From the NCBI GenBank assembly GCA_015064735.1, contig SVRP01000002.1, positions 146,591 to 210,590 on the forward strand: DNA of 64,000 nucleotides. The letters run 5' to 3'. The translations under genes and the position numbers were made by a program. Origin of the DNA: Oscillospiraceae bacterium. GTDB lineage: Bacteria > Bacillota > Clostridia > Oscillospirales > CAG-272. The notes beneath the pieces were generated by a model, which did no database searches, was not told the origin of the DNA, and saw only the letters and a list, made by a program, of their open reading frames with translations. Of this stretch, positions 24,061-34,482 are shown in pieces. Each line of letters starts with the position of its first letter. Positions within the stretch are counted from its first letter, which is position 1.

Positions 24061-26775
24061 TCAGAAATCTTTTCTTCTCCTTCTTCGGAATACCATAAAT
24101 ATTATTATATACAAGATTGCAGGAATAAAAGAGCAAAGGAAATATGCAATTCCCATAAAGCCTTCCATACCGAACAACGCTCCGAAATCAGGATACGCAA
24201 TACAGAGTCCCCACAAAAACATTATAAACAACAGCATGAAAATAAATGTTATATTTTGATATGCGTATCTCATCCTCGTGTAATCTCCGTTATAGTACAC
24301 CATAACAAACGCTACAACGTAAAGGATAAGGAGCTCGGTAAAGAAAATCTCGGTAGGATAATCAAATTCACCTATTACAAAATCCAATATCTTAGGCAAA
24401 AATACCGCGCATACTCCGGATGCTATACTGGCAACAAGCATGTCCGGGTCTCCTGTGAAATATTCTCGGATACCGTATGCTTCACAGTAATTTTTATTTC
24501 TTGCGGAAATATAACTGCTGCTTCTTTTCATAAATGAGAAAAAAGCAAAGGTATTCAGCACAAATGCTCCAAGAGATATATGCCTTGCATCAAGCACTGC
24601 ATTCCCTAACAGAAGCGGAAGGATAGCCATTAAAAGCGTTATAATATTTACCGATATCATATATCGGATACTGTCGGATATATTGCAGACTACGGATCTC
24701 ATTGACCTAACCGTCGCTGAAAGCGAGGACAGTCCGCCCCCTCCACGTCTCGGTCTGGTTATAAGACAATCCGCTCCGTCTTTAATTATTTGAGTGCAGG
24801 ACGAGCTTCCCCGCTCTCCGGCAAGCTCAGACAACTTTATTTCCTGTTTAAAATAACCTGATACCTGAGGATTTATCTCGGCACACGTGATCAGTCCGTC
24901 TGCGAGTTCAGAAAGCTCCATAGCAATGTCCGAAAAGCCCATTATGAGCACTTTTTTATTTTGAGAGTGAGCATGTGCAATAAGCGATTTAACATCATCT
25001 ACGCAAAAATCCGAATACGTGTTTATACTTCCGAAATTATAAGTCAGAGGCAGTCTGTTTCTTATAAAGTCATCCTTTGAAGAGCCTCTTCCGCCTATCG
25101 CAAAGGCAGGGATGCTCGGATAACATCCTTCACAGTCCACAAAGGATATAACCTTACATCCAAACCGCTCGATATTTCTTATATTTTCTGATGCATTGCG
25201 GTCTATACCTTCGCTGAACACAAGCATTCCAAGGAAGCACTGTCCTTCGTCTTTCCCATTTTCTGATGAGAGTGTAAGAATTATAGGCTTTCTTCCCTGC
25301 ACCTTATACGCACTGAAGGATTTTTCAAGACGTTTTATTCCCTCAAGAGACATTGATCGGTATTCACCGCTATACAACGTATACTTACAGCTGCGTATAA
25401 CGTTGGATACAGACGATACGTTAAGATACATTCTTTTTTCACCGTCTCGGAAAAGAATTCTTTCAGGCCGATCTGCCATGTTGGCAGGAAAATAAGACAT
25501 AATCGTACATCTATACTTCAGCGCATCGGTATCAATTTTCATCTTTTCGATAAATTGGTCGATTCCGTCGTAATACGCACCTGCTCCGCTTATGCCCGTA
25601 GTCAAGGATCTGTTGGCGGCAACACGGTACAGGTGAGCATACTCTGCTATTAGCTTATACGTTCCGTTATATGATGAAAAATTACGCAGCTCTCCCTCTA
25701 CGCTTATTACACTGTCAAAATGCAACAGTCCGTCGGTTACGGCACAGCCGTCCACCATAAATACGTAATCGGCAGCTGCAAGCTTATCAAAAGTATCCAA
25801 GGATCTTATTACAGCAGCGTCCTTGCCTGTAAACAGCCTTCTTATTTGAGAGGTATAATAAAGCTTGAATGCTGTGCAGGTAAGCTGAGATAAAGTTGTT
25901 GCCGCCAAGGCAAGTGCAGTCAAAAAGGTTACGGAAAGAACCGAATCGCTTCCAACGATTATTTTTTCAAAAATAAAGCTTATAACACAAAACGGAATAA
26001 CCGCAAGTAAAAATACAAAATTAATTTTTGAAAAATGCTTACGCATTTTCTCAAGCACCTTCGGCTCCTTGTTTGAAATCGGAACTCTTATTCCCCCCGT
26101 AAGTGCTCCAAGATAGGTATACTTTCCAACGTCCGTTACAATTGCTCTTGCGCTTCCGTTTTCAACAATGGACCCCGCGTGAAGCATATTGGACATTTTC
26201 CTCGGATCCTTTTCATTAGGAGAAGCCACAAATTCCGCAGACTTGTCCAAGGTAATAAAATTCCGCTTGTTAACTCTCATATTAACGCGGAGCAAATCGG
26301 AATTAACTATTCTTGCATCACAACAGAGTATATCTCCCTTCTCTACAATTATTACATCTCCGACGACAACCGAGCGAAAGTCCATGTGAAAAAGCCTTCC
26401 GCCTCGTATTACCTTTGCCATTGGATAATAAAAGGATGATATAGACTCCATCATGCGTCTGTCTCTGTAATGCATAAACGACCACACGCAAACGTACAGA
26501 GCAACGGTAACAAAAACAGTAACACCTCTTATAATTTCGGATACACCAAAAAACAGCGAGAAAAATGCGCCGAGCAAAAGCAATATCAGAGCAAAATCAA
26601 AAATTATCTCTCCTATCATTTTAATCGGAGATTTACGCGGTATGTAAAAGAGCTCTCCGTTTTTTCTTGCTCCACGAGAACGAGCCGCCTTCAGGGAAAG
26701 TCCTGCGGCGGCACTGGTATTCAACTTTTTTTCAATTTCGTTAATTTCAAGAGAAAACCATTTTTCGTTCTTCAT
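24061..26775 (-). CDS. P-type ATPase homologue with lost catalytic motifs (pseudoenzyme)
   Basis: 904 residues with the full P2-type ATPase layout: N-terminal cation-ATPase domain (LNTSAAAGLSLKAARSRGARKNGE), M1-M2 (about 55-100), an actuator domain (PMAKVIRGGRLFHMDFRSVVVGDVI, then NMLHAGSIVENGSARAIVTDVGKYT), M3-M4, P and N domains, and a C-terminal membrane block. Every catalytic motif is degraded: TGES is replaced near residue 170, DKTGTLT reads DGCAVTD (342-348), the M4 PEG motif is absent, the TGD loop reads VDC, and GDGVND reads GFSDIA (613-618). It should not pump ions by the normal cycle. The open frame is intact, so it is probably a maintained protein. It starts 4 bp after clpE in the same operon. 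Confidence 0.85.
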   Translation of the reverse strand: MKNEKWFSLEINEIEKKLNTSAAAGLSLKAARSRGARKNGELFYIPRKSPIKMIGEIIFDFALILLLLGAFFSLFFGVSEIIRGVTVFVTVALYVCVWSFMHYRDRRMMESISSFYYPMAKVIRGGRLFHMDFRSVVVGDVIIVEKGDILCCDARIVNSDLLRVNMRVNKRNFITLDKSAEFVASPNEKDPRKMSNMLHAGSIVENGSARAIVTDVGKYTYLGALTGGIRVPISNKEPKVLEKMRKHFSKINFVFLLAVIPFCVISFIFEKIIVGSDSVLSVTFLTALALAATTLSQLTCTAFKLYYTSQIRRLFTGKDAAVIRSLDTFDKLAAADYVFMVDGCAVTDGLLHFDSVISVEGELRNFSSYNGTYKLIAEYAHLYRVAANRSLTTGISGAGAYYDGIDQFIEKMKIDTDALKYRCTIMSYFPANMADRPERILFRDGEKRMYLNVSSVSNVIRSCKYTLYSGEYRSMSLEGIKRLEKSFSAYKVQGRKPIILTLSSENGKDEGQCFLGMLVFSEGIDRNASENIRNIERFGCKVISFVDCEGCYPSIPAFAIGGRGSSKDDFIRNRLPLTYNFGSINTYSDFCVDDVKSLIAHAHSQNKKVLIMGFSDIAMELSELADGLITCAEINPQVSGYFKQEIKLSELAGERGSSSCTQIIKDGADCLITRPRRGGGGLSSLSATVRSMRSVVCNISDSIRYMISVNIITLLMAILPLLLGNAVLDARHISLGAFVLNTFAFFSFMKRSSSYISARNKNYCEAYGIREYFTGDPDMLVASIASGVCAVFLPKILDFVIGEFDYPTEIFFTELLILYVVAFVMVYYNGDYTRMRYAYQNITFIFMLLFIMFLWGLCIAYPDFGALFGMEGFMGIAYFLCSFIPAILYIIIFMVFRRRRRKDF

Positions 26776-26778
26776 TAT

Positions 26779-29091
26779 TTATATGCACTCTATAACCAAT
26801 TTGTCGTCTTTTCTGGAATACTTAAGAGCTATTCCCGCAATAGTTTTATTGTAATCGGAAATTATCTTTTCGGCTATCATATCCTCTACGTGGCTTGTAA
26901 TAAATCTGCGCATATTTCTTGCTCCGAATTTTTTGGAATATGACTTTCTTGCAATATAATCCGCCGCAGGCTGAGAGAACGTAAAGAATATATTCTTTTC
27001 TGCAAGAGCCGTCTTCAGTTCGTTAAGCATAATTGTAGCTATACCTGCGAAATCACTCTCACTCAAAGAGTTAAAGGTTATGATCTCATCGACCCTGTTT
27101 ATAAATTCCGGACGCAGGAACGCAGACAATGCCTTCATGGTATTATCGTTATTCTGTGTTCCCTCCTGAACAGAGAATCCGACTGTTGCCGACGATCTGT
27201 CAGAACCTGCATTGGTAGTCATAACAAGTACCGTATTTTCAAAATTTACCGTTTTTCCGTGTGCATCGGTAATTCTTCCGTCGTCAAGTATTTGCAACAG
27301 AACGTTAAGCACGTCAGGGTGTGCTTTTTCTATTTCATCAAACAAAACAACCGAATAAGGACGTCTGCGTATTTTTTCAGTCAGCTGTCCCGCCTCGTCA
27401 TATCCCACGTATCCGGGAGGTGCTCCGATTATCCTTGATACGGAGTGCTTTTCCATGAATTCCGACATATCAAGCCTTATAAGGGTCTCGGGTGAATGGA
27501 AAAGATCCTCGGCAAGAGTCTTGACGAGCTCGGTCTTTCCAACGCCCGTTGGTCCTGCAAATATAAAGGAGACAGGCTTTCTTTTATAGGATATTCCTGC
27601 GCGGTTTCTCTTTATTGCCTTTGCAACAGCCACCACCGCTTCATCCTGACCGATTATTCTCTCTTTAAGACGATCTTCGAGCTTATCAATCTGTTCAAAC
27701 TCATTTTCATCAATATCGGTTGCGGGAATTCCCGTCCATATTTCTATAACAGAGGCAATATCAGCCGTAGTCATATAAATATTTTCGCAAGAATGCTCAA
27801 GCTCCTTTAGTCTTTCGGATTGCTTAATCTCCTTCGCTTTGATCTCCGCAATCTCCTCATAGCATCTTTGAGATTGCTTTTCGTCGGTAGGCGCGGATAC
27901 TTCAAGCGCTTCTCTGCGCTCACGGAGAGTAAGAAGCTCTTCTCTTATCTGGAGAGTCTCATTCAACTCAGCGCTGTCAAGCGAAAGTCTTGCCGCGGCT
28001 TCATCAATAAGGTCTATTGCCTTATCGGGCAAATAGCGGTCTGTAATATATCTTTCCGAAAGAACGACTGCGCGGCGAATAACATCATCGGGTATTCTTA
28101 TTGAATGGAACTCCTCATAGTAATGCTTAATTCCCTCAAGCATCAAAACCGTTTCATTTATTGACGGCTCATTTACTGTTACAGGTTGAAAGCGTCGTTC
28201 AAGCGCAGAATCCTTTTCTATATACTTTCTGTATTCGTTAAGGGTCGTGGCGCCGATAATTCTTATTTCACCTCTGGAAAGTGCAGGTTTCAGAATATTA
28301 GCGGCATTAACACTTCCTTCGGCATCCCCCGCCCCCACAATATTATGAACCTCATCTATTACCAAAATAACGTTGCCGGCTTCCTTGACCTCGTTAAGAA
28401 GTCCGAGAATTCTTGACTCAAACTGACCTCTGAACTGAGTTCCGGCAACTATTGCCGTGAGGTCAACCAGATATATCTGCTTTCCTCTGAGCTTAAAAGG
28501 AACGTTACCGTCCGCGATTTTTTGTGCCAGAGCTTCGGCTATTGCGGTTTTACCTACACCGGGCTCACCTATAAGACAGGGATTGTTTTTCTGACGTCTG
28601 CAAAGTATCTGGATAACTCGGTCAAGCTCCTTATCACGGCCGATTATACGGTCAAGCTTTCCATCCTCTGCCCTCTTTGTAAGATTTCTGCAATAGGTAT
28701 CCAAAAATTTATACTTCTTTGCGTCCTTGTCCTTTTTATCGTTTCTTTTACCTTCTCTTCCGTTATCACGTTCATCCTTTTTCATGGGAAGATCGGAATT
28801 GCCTCCGAAAACCTGAGGAAGATCTATGGCAGGCGCACCTCCCTCCTCAAGATCGTCATTGAGAGAAGGAAGATTTTCATTTATGAAATTATTTATATCG
28901 TCTTCCATATTTTCGAGCTGCTCGGGAGATATTCCCATTTGGCTCATCATATTTCCGAGCATATTGTCAACGGGTATACCAAGCTCCTTTGCGCATTTTA
29001 TGCAAAGTCCCTCTGAAAGCTTATTCCCGTTTTCAAGCTTATTTACAAACACAACCGCCACTCTTTTGTGGCATTTAGAACACATTACCAT
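26779..29091 (-). CDS. ClpE/ClpC-type AAA+ unfoldase with N-terminal zinc motif
   Basis: A two-ring Clp ATPase of 770 residues that unfolds proteins for ClpP. It opens with a zinc-binding CSKCHKR...CIKCAKELG motif, the ClpE hallmark, instead of the double Clp N-domain of ClpC. The first ATPase domain has Walker A GEPGVGKT and Walker [11 protein letters not shown]; a coiled-coil middle region (about 390-450) follows; the second domain has [21 protein letters not shown] and the [16 protein letters not shown] pore loop. No ctsR, mcsA or mcsB is adjacent, so heat-shock control is not visible. The ribosome site is weak. It is preceded by pgsA and followed by the P-type ATPase homologue. Confidence 0.9.
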   Translation of the reverse strand: MVMCSKCHKRVAVVFVNKLENGNKLSEGLCIKCAKELGIPVDNMLGNMMSQMGISPEQLENMEDDINNFINENLPSLNDDLEEGGAPAIDLPQVFGGNSDLPMKKDERDNGREGKRNDKKDKDAKKYKFLDTYCRNLTKRAEDGKLDRIIGRDKELDRVIQILCRRQKNNPCLIGEPGVGKTAIAEALAQKIADGNVPFKLRGKQIYLVDLTAIVAGTQFRGQFESRILGLLNEVKEAGNVILVIDEVHNIVGAGDAEGSVNAANILKPALSRGEIRIIGATTLNEYRKYIEKDSALERRFQPVTVNEPSINETVLMLEGIKHYYEEFHSIRIPDDVIRRAVVLSERYITDRYLPDKAIDLIDEAAARLSLDSAELNETLQIREELLTLRERREALEVSAPTDEKQSQRCYEEIAEIKAKEIKQSERLKELEHSCENIYMTTADIASVIEIWTGIPATDIDENEFEQIDKLEDRLKERIIGQDEAVVAVAKAIKRNRAGISYKRKPVSFIFAGPTGVGKTELVKTLAEDLFHSPETLIRLDMSEFMEKHSVSRIIGAPPGYVGYDEAGQLTEKIRRRPYSVVLFDEIEKAHPDVLNVLLQILDDGRITDAHGKTVNFENTVLVMTTNAGSDRSSATVGFSVQEGTQNNDNTMKALSAFLRPEFINRVDEIITFNSLSESDFAGIATIMLNELKTALAEKNIFFTFSQPAADYIARKSYSKKFGARNMRRFITSHVEDMIAEKIISDYNKTIAGIALKYSRKDDKLVIECI

Positions 29092-29121
29092 AAAATATCA
29101 ATCCGCGTTTTTTCGTAACGC

Positions 29122-29697
29122 TTATTCCTTTCGACCTTTTATAATGTTCCCCTTTTTGATCTCTTCATTCTTTAGAAAAGAATAATGACGCAGATACGCA
29201 ACAAACGAAACAACTGCTATTATCGCCGCAGGGATATGAACGATCTGCCACAGAACTATGTTTGTTCTAAAATAACCATAGAACAGAATTGAAATCGCAA
29301 TAGTAAGATAGAACATGCAAACGCTGAGCTTTCCGTACCATTTGCTTACAACTGTAACATTTCTTCTCTTTATCACAATAACGCCCATAAGCAGGGTGCA
29401 AAGCTCCTTCACAAAAAACGGAACAGCAAACCACCACGGAATATATTTGCCGATACAAAGACATACAAGAACCATACACTGCATGGTCTTATCCGCAAGT
29501 GGGTCAAGAATTTTACCCAGGTTTGTTATCCAGTTATACCGTCTTGCTAAAAATCCGTCTACTACGTCGGTTGCTCCCGCTACAAGGAACACAATCAATG
29601 CCCAACCGATATATCCTTTAAAAAACAAAACAGCAAAGACCGCAACAAGGCAAAGTCTTATGAATGACAGTATATTAGGAATATTTTTCAACTTCAT
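29122..29697 (-). CDS. pgsA: CDP-alcohol phosphatidyltransferase, phosphatidylglycerophosphate synthase type
   Basis: An integral membrane enzyme of 191 residues with the CDP-alcohol phosphatidyltransferase signature DVVDGFLARRYNWITNLGKILDPLADK (quoted in part), i.e. D-x2-D-G-x2-A-R-x8-G-x3-D-x3-D. It most likely transfers the phosphatidyl group from CDP-diacylglycerol to glycerol-3-phosphate, the first step towards phosphatidylglycerol and cardiolipin. The NIPNILSFIRLCLV opening is typical of PgsA. Four to five hydrophobic segments follow. A second family member elsewhere could have other specificity. It sits between DUF5711 and clpE in the long operon. Confidence 0.85.
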   Translation of the reverse strand: MKLKNIPNILSFIRLCLVAVFAVLFFKGYIGWALIVFLVAGATDVVDGFLARRYNWITNLGKILDPLADKTMQCMVLVCLCIGKYIPWWFAVPFFVKELCTLLMGVIVIKRRNVTVVSKWYGKLSVCMFYLTIAISILFYGYFRTNIVLWQIVHIPAAIIAVVSFVAYLRHYSFLKNEEIKKGNIIKGRKE

Positions 29698-29743
29698 ATG
29701 CTTTTCTTCCTCACACTATTTATCTTTAAACTTAATATTTTTC

Positions 29744-31084
29744 TCAATCCTTGAATACGATGTACTCAGCCTTGGATTCACCGCATAATATAGCCGTACT
29801 CTCGTTATAAACCAGCATTTTTCCCTGACCTGAATCAAGTGAAACCTTTTCGGACGTCTTTGTATTTATCCTTGTAATTCCGTGGTCGGTCTGGAGAAAT
29901 ATATAATCTTCATATACACCGATGTCCTTCACGTTATACGAAACGCTTGAGTCGTATATTTTCTCACCATTGCTTCCGTATGCAAGTATCATACATTTTG
30001 TATCACTTATGGCGGAAACCGCAACACCGTTTTTACTTAAATGAAACCCTGTAAGATTTCTTTCGATGAAATCAAAGCTCTTTTCAGTTACTTCAAAATC
30101 TTTATCGTAAATACGGATTCTTCCGTCTGTTATCATGGCAAAGGAATCCTTTCCCATAAATCCGCACTTCAAGGGGAACTCTCCGCCGTATTCCAATCTA
30201 TGCTCTAAGAGCTGACCGTTAAGACTTTCGTCCCCGGAAATATCATATACAGAAAGCGACGTGCGTCCCATTCCGTTTCCCATGTCATAGGAAATCAGCG
30301 CAAGCTTTTGACGTTCGCTATCCATTGCTATTCCGAAAATATGATTTGACGTTACCTTATTGTTTGACACGGGCGTCTCTATTTCATATCTCAGCTTGAA
30401 TTTCTTTGTATAAACTCTTGTTTTCCACGTACCCGCTGTCGTTCTCGTTACGACAGCAAATGATCCGTCATCAGCAAGGCAAGCGCATTTTATCGTATCA
30501 TCGAGTGTTTCCGTATAGATCCTTGAAAAAGAATTATATATGGAAAACGTATTCCCGGACATATCGTAAAATAACACGTACTTATCCGAACTCACCGCAT
30601 ACGGAGAGGAAAATTCGGAGATTGTATTAAGCGTTCTGCGTCCTGTTGCTGTAAAAATAGATATTTTCGAAGGGCTGACAGATGCTATCCCCCCTCGGTA
30701 CGAAACAAAATACTGACGGGAATCAGCCTCGTACGATATAGTTTCATATACATTGTTTGCTTCGTCGGCTGCCGCCGGAATATCGCGAAGCAGAAAATAA
30801 AAGTTATCGTATGTTATTTCCCTTCTGTTCACTATAATAGAAAACAGCAGAAATGCAATAAGTACTACAACAAGTATCCTTTCGGACACCTTGTAATAAG
30901 CCGAAACGGTTGCGTAATAAACGTCTCCCGCCCCGTCAAAGTCCTCCATTGACAGGACCTTTTCTTTTTGAGGCTCGGTGCTGAAATACCGTCCAAGTTT
31001 TTTTATAAATGTGCTGTTTTCGCTATCCGCATTATTATTTTTCGGACCCTTTTGCTTATAACTTTTCTTGGAAAATAATTTCAT
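29744..31084 (-). CDS. DUF5711-family membrane-anchored beta-propeller-like protein
   Basis: A 446-residue protein with a charged cytoplasmic N-terminus of about 75 residues, one membrane helix (ILVVVLIAFLLFSIIV) and a large outer domain of short repeated beta strands (YETISYEADSRQYFVSY, SSDKYVLFYDMSGNTFSIYN, ADDGSFAVVTRT) that read like propeller blades. This matches DUF5711, a Clostridia family without known function. No enzymatic motif is visible. The start follows GAAAGGAGG. It lies 18 bp after truA. Confidence 0.75.
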   Translation of the reverse strand: MKLFSKKSYKQKGPKNNNADSENSTFIKKLGRYFSTEPQKEKVLSMEDFDGAGDVYYATVSAYYKVSERILVVVLIAFLLFSIIVNRREITYDNFYFLLRDIPAAADEANNVYETISYEADSRQYFVSYRGGIASVSPSKISIFTATGRRTLNTISEFSSPYAVSSDKYVLFYDMSGNTFSIYNSFSRIYTETLDDTIKCACLADDGSFAVVTRTTAGTWKTRVYTKKFKLRYEIETPVSNNKVTSNHIFGIAMDSERQKLALISYDMGNGMGRTSLSVYDISGDESLNGQLLEHRLEYGGEFPLKCGFMGKDSFAMITDGRIRIYDKDFEVTEKSFDFIERNLTGFHLSKNGVAVSAISDTKCMILAYGSNGEKIYDSSVSYNVKDIGVYEDYIFLQTDHGITRINTKTSEKVSLDSGQGKMLVYNESTAILCGESKAEYIVFKD

Positions 31085-31101
31085 CGCCGTACCTCCTTTC
31101 G

Positions 31102-31860
31102 TTAATATACCACCCTATTTAAAAACAATCCGCAAGGGGGAACCGTTATTCCCGCGTTTTTTCTGTCCTTCTTTTCTGTAATATACTCAATTCCGTCGGG
31201 GGATATTTTTCCCTCCGCAACAGCTAAAAGCGTACCCGTAAATATCCTTACCATATTGTAAAGAAATCCGTTCGCACTGACCTTAAACTCAACAATATCT
31301 CCGTTTCGGATGACCTCAGCGGAATAAACGGTACGGACGGTATCCTTTATTTTGGTATCCGCTGACATATATGCAGAAAAGTCGTGTGTTCCCACAAAGG
31401 CAGATGCCGCTTTGTTCATATTATTCAATGCAATATCGTCAATATGTTTCGGATAATGCAACGTTCTGTCATACAGGAAAGGGTTTCTTTCAGGGCTGTT
31501 CCAGATCCTATACACATATTCCTTATATTTCACGTCATACCGAGGGTGAAAGCTACCGTCTACAACCTCTGCTTTAAATACAGAAATATCTTCCGGAAGA
31601 TAACAGGCTATAGCGAAAGGAATTTTATCCGCAGGAATGGTCGTATCAAGACTGTCAGTTCCCTTTTTAGTAACTGCCGCACAAAAATGATTGGCATGAA
31701 CACCGCTGTCGGTTCTGCTGCATCCTACAATATCGCAATCGTATCCAAAAAGCTGACGTGTAGCCTCATTCAGCTTTTGTTGAACCGTTATACCGTTAGG
31801 CTGTATCTGATATCCGCAATATTTTGTTCCCAAAAACGAGATGTGTAACAGTATCTTCAT
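31102..31860 (-). CDS. truA: tRNA pseudouridine(38-40) synthase
   Basis: Isomerises uridines 38-40 in the anticodon stem-loop of many tRNAs. The catalytic Asp is in the GCSRTDSGVHA motif, the start is the usual GTKYCGYQIQPNGITVQ, and FLYNMVRIFTGTLL near the end is also diagnostic. Length 252 is normal. The ORF track extends far upstream through ecfT; the ATG at 31860 follows GAGGCGG and fits the family start. It lies 8 bp after ecfT, the classic Firmicute order ecfA1-ecfA2-ecfT-truA. Confidence 0.95.
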   Translation of the reverse strand: MKILLHISFLGTKYCGYQIQPNGITVQQKLNEATRQLFGYDCDIVGCSRTDSGVHANHFCAAVTKKGTDSLDTTIPADKIPFAIACYLPEDISVFKAEVVDGSFHPRYDVKYKEYVYRIWNSPERNPFLYDRTLHYPKHIDDIALNNMNKAASAFVGTHDFSAYMSADTKIKDTVRTVYSAEVIRNGDIVEFKVSANGFLYNMVRIFTGTLLAVAEGKISPDGIEYITEKKDRKNAGITVPPCGLFLNRVVY

Positions 31861-31868
31861 TGTCCGCC

Positions 31869-32690
31869 TCATTTCATGGTATATCCGATACCGAATATAT
31901 TCAGGTAGACAAGACCTGCGCCAAAGATTATCACAATAAGAAGATATACAAAATCGGCAAAACGCACATGACGCACGTTCATTCTTGTACGCCCCTCTCC
32001 TCCATGATAGCATCTGCACTCCATTGCCGTAGCAAGGTCAGATGCCCTGTTAAACGCAGACACAAAAAGCGGAACAAGAATAGGTATCAATGCTTTCGCA
32101 CGCTTTATGAGTCCTCCGCTTGAAAAATCCGCGCCTCTCGCCTTCTGAGCCGTCATAATTTTTTCCGTCTCTTCGATAAGGGTGGGGATAAATCTCAAGG
32201 CTATGGTCATCATCATAGCAAATTCATGTACGGGTACCTTGATCTTTTTCAAAGGAGAAAGCAAATCCTCAATAGCATCCGTAAGCGCGATGGGTGTGGT
32301 CGTATAGGTAACGAGCATACTCGTACCGATTATAAGAACCGTAATTCGGATCATTATAAATACGGCGTTATAAATTCCTTCCGCGTAAATATTAATAAAT
32401 TTCCAACTGAGCAAAAGTCTGTCTCCGTCAGTCCAAAACACGTTAAGTACTGCCGTAAACAGCAATATAACCAATACTGCCCTCATGCTCCTTAAAACTA
32501 TTCTGAGCGGAACACGCCCAATAATAATCAAAAACAGAGCCGATGCAAGCAATACGGAAAAGCTCAGTACATTTTTACACAAAAATGTACACACGATATA
32601 AAGCAAAGAAATTATAAGCTTAAACCGCGGATCCATTCTGTGCAACACAGAGTCTGCCGGGTAATATTGCCCAAAAGCTATACTTTTCAT
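31869..32690 (-). CDS. ecfT: ECF transporter transmembrane component EcfT
   Basis: The membrane scaffold of the energy-coupling factor module that powers vitamin uptake with exchangeable S components. It opens with FGQYYPADSVLHRMDPRFKLI, then five or so helices, and has the coupling-helix ARG motifs (MTAQKARGADFSSGG and a second, ATAMECRCYHGGEGRT) that contact the ATPases. At 273 residues the size is typical. The start lacks a strong ribosome site. No S component is encoded in this window, so the transported vitamin is not indicated. Confidence 0.93.
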   Translation of the reverse strand: MKSIAFGQYYPADSVLHRMDPRFKLIISLLYIVCTFLCKNVLSFSVLLASALFLIIIGRVPLRIVLRSMRAVLVILLFTAVLNVFWTDGDRLLLSWKFINIYAEGIYNAVFIMIRITVLIIGTSMLVTYTTTPIALTDAIEDLLSPLKKIKVPVHEFAMMMTIALRFIPTLIEETEKIMTAQKARGADFSSGGLIKRAKALIPILVPLFVSAFNRASDLATAMECRCYHGGEGRTRMNVRHVRFADFVYLLIVIIFGAGLVYLNIFGIGYTMK

Positions 32691-32718
32691 AAATTCAAAT
32701 TTCTACCAATCATCTATC

Positions 32719-33570
32719 TCATTTTCCGTATATTCCAAGCATTCCATTCAATGCCTGCTCCACGGTATATGCTCCGGTGTTTACGTTAATCCCCTTTTCC
32801 TTAAGCATGATCATAAGCTTTGTTATCTGGGGAATATCAAGTCCGATCTGTTCGAGAAATTCGGCTCTTGAGAAAATGTGCTCCGCATCTCCCTGCATAC
32901 AAACCTTACCCTCGTTCATCACTATAAGATTATCGCAGTATCTCGCCATGTCCTCCATACTGTGGCTGACAATAATTACCGTACTGCCGGTTTCTCTGTG
33001 ATATTGCATTATATTCCCGAATATCGACTCACGTCCTCTGGGATCAAGTCCCGCAGCGGGCTCGTCAAGAACGAGAACGTCGGGACGCATTGCGATTATT
33101 CCCGCAATAGCTACTCTCCTCTTCTGTCCCCCGGAAAGGTCGAAAGGAGATTTATCAAGCATATCGGGAGTGAGACCCGCAAAACGAGCTGCACCATGAA
33201 CTCTTTCTCTTATTTCGTCATCAGAAAGACCCATATTTTTAGGTCCGTACGCTATATCCTTATATACCGTCTCCTCAAAAAGCTGATATTCGGGATATTG
33301 CATAACAAGACCGACTTTAAATCTTACGTCGCGTATCTTCTTAGGCTTTTCCCATATATCCGCTCCGTCCAGAAGCACTCTTCCCGTCTCGGGACGAAGT
33401 ATTCCGTTAAACATCTGAACGAGAGTTGACTTTCCCGAGCCCGTATGACCGATAATTCCTGTTACGGCGCCCTTGGGAACCGTAATATTAATATCGTCAA
33501 GGGCTTTTATCTCATAAGGCGTGCCCTTGCCGTGATAATAGGTCAATCCCTCTATTTTAATCTCTGACAT
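32719..33570 (-). CDS. ecfA2: ECF transporter ATPase EcfA2
   Basis: ABC-type ATPase of the ECF module: Walker A GHTGSGKSTL, Q-loop MQYPEYQLF, signature LSGGQKRRVAIAG, Walker B VLVLDEPAAGLDP and a switch His in IVSHSMED. DEPAAGLDPRGRE and the ALNGMLGIYGK tail are EcfA2-type, distinguishing it from its upstream paralogue. It forms a heterodimer with EcfA1 to drive uptake of vitamins via EcfT. Located 28 bp after ecfA1 and 28 bp before ecfT. Confidence 0.93.
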   Translation of the reverse strand: MSEIKIEGLTYYHGKGTPYEIKALDDINITVPKGAVTGIIGHTGSGKSTLVQMFNGILRPETGRVLLDGADIWEKPKKIRDVRFKVGLVMQYPEYQLFEETVYKDIAYGPKNMGLSDDEIRERVHGAARFAGLTPDMLDKSPFDLSGGQKRRVAIAGIIAMRPDVLVLDEPAAGLDPRGRESIFGNIMQYHRETGSTVIIVSHSMEDMARYCDNLIVMNEGKVCMQGDAEHIFSRAEFLEQIGLDIPQITKLMIMLKEKGINVNTGAYTVEQALNGMLGIYGK

Positions 33571-33598
33571 TTTTTATTTTCCTTGCAAAATTCAGGCA

Positions 33599-34462
33599 TT
33601 ACTCTTTGCCCAAAGATTTTAAAATCATCTCCGCGCAGGCTTCGACCGTTGCGCAATCTCCGTCAAGCTTTATTCCCTTTTCCCGAAGTCTGTGAACAAG
33701 CTCTGTACACTGCGGAATATTAAGTCCGCAGCTCCTCAAAAGCTCCTCGTGCTCAAATACGTATTCGGGAGTACCGTCAAGTATCGCATTGCCGTCATCA
33801 AGAACGATTATTCTGTCCGCAAGCGCCGCCTCCTCCATATAATGAGTTATCATTATTACGGTCATTCCTTTTTCACGGTTGAGCTCGATTATTGAATTCA
33901 TAACGTCCCGTCTGCCGATAGGGTCAAGCATCGCCGTGGATTCGTCGAATATTATACACTTCGGCTCCATCGCAAGAACTCCCGCAATTGCAATTCGCTG
34001 TTTTTGCCCTCCGGAAAGTCTGTGAGGCTCATGCTTAGCATACTCATACATGCCTACGCCCTTTAGGACCTTATCCACCCTCTCGCGTATCTCTTCCGAT
34101 GGCAATCCGAGATTCTCGGGGCCGAACGCTACGTCATCCTCAACAACAGTCGCAACGAGCTGATTGTCGGGATTCTGAAATACCATTCCTACATCCTTAC
34201 GCAACGTAAGAATATCCTCGTCGGTAATATTTTCGTCCGTAATATCCTTGCCCAAGATATATATCTTTCCCGTAACGGGAACCAATATCATATTCAGAAG
34301 CTTGGCGAGTGTAGATTTTCCCGATCCGTTATGACCGAGTATAGCTATAAATTCGCCCTCTTTTATATCAATCGACAGTTCATTTAAAACGGGACTTTTA
34401 TTGAGGTCATCACCGTCATACCGATAGGATATATTTTCCGCTTTTATCAAAGGTTCGTTCAT
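33599..34462 (-). CDS. ecfA1: ECF transporter ATPase EcfA1
   Basis: Partner ATPase of EcfA2. Walker A GHNGSGKSTL, Q-loop VFQNPDNQLV, signature LSGGQKQRIAIAG, Walker B CIIFDESTAMLDP and the switch His in MITHYMEE. The DESTAMLDPIGRRD form is characteristic of EcfA1. The length of 287 residues and a C-terminal domain that closes the dimer are normal. It begins 20 bp downstream of the methyltransferase gene with an AGGGTGATT ribosome site. Confidence 0.93.
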   Translation of the reverse strand: MNEPLIKAENISYRYDGDDLNKSPVLNELSIDIKEGEFIAILGHNGSGKSTLAKLLNMILVPVTGKIYILGKDITDENITDEDILTLRKDVGMVFQNPDNQLVATVVEDDVAFGPENLGLPSEEIRERVDKVLKGVGMYEYAKHEPHRLSGGQKQRIAIAGVLAMEPKCIIFDESTAMLDPIGRRDVMNSIIELNREKGMTVIMITHYMEEAALADRIIVLDDGNAILDGTPEYVFEHEELLRSCGLNIPQCTELVHRLREKGIKLDGDCATVEACAEMILKSLGKE

Positions 34463-34482
34463 TTAATCACCCTAAAATCCAA

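Noticed and set aside
24061-26775. Active calcium- or cation-transporting ATPase
   Set aside because: The overall fold matches, but all catalytic motifs are missing.
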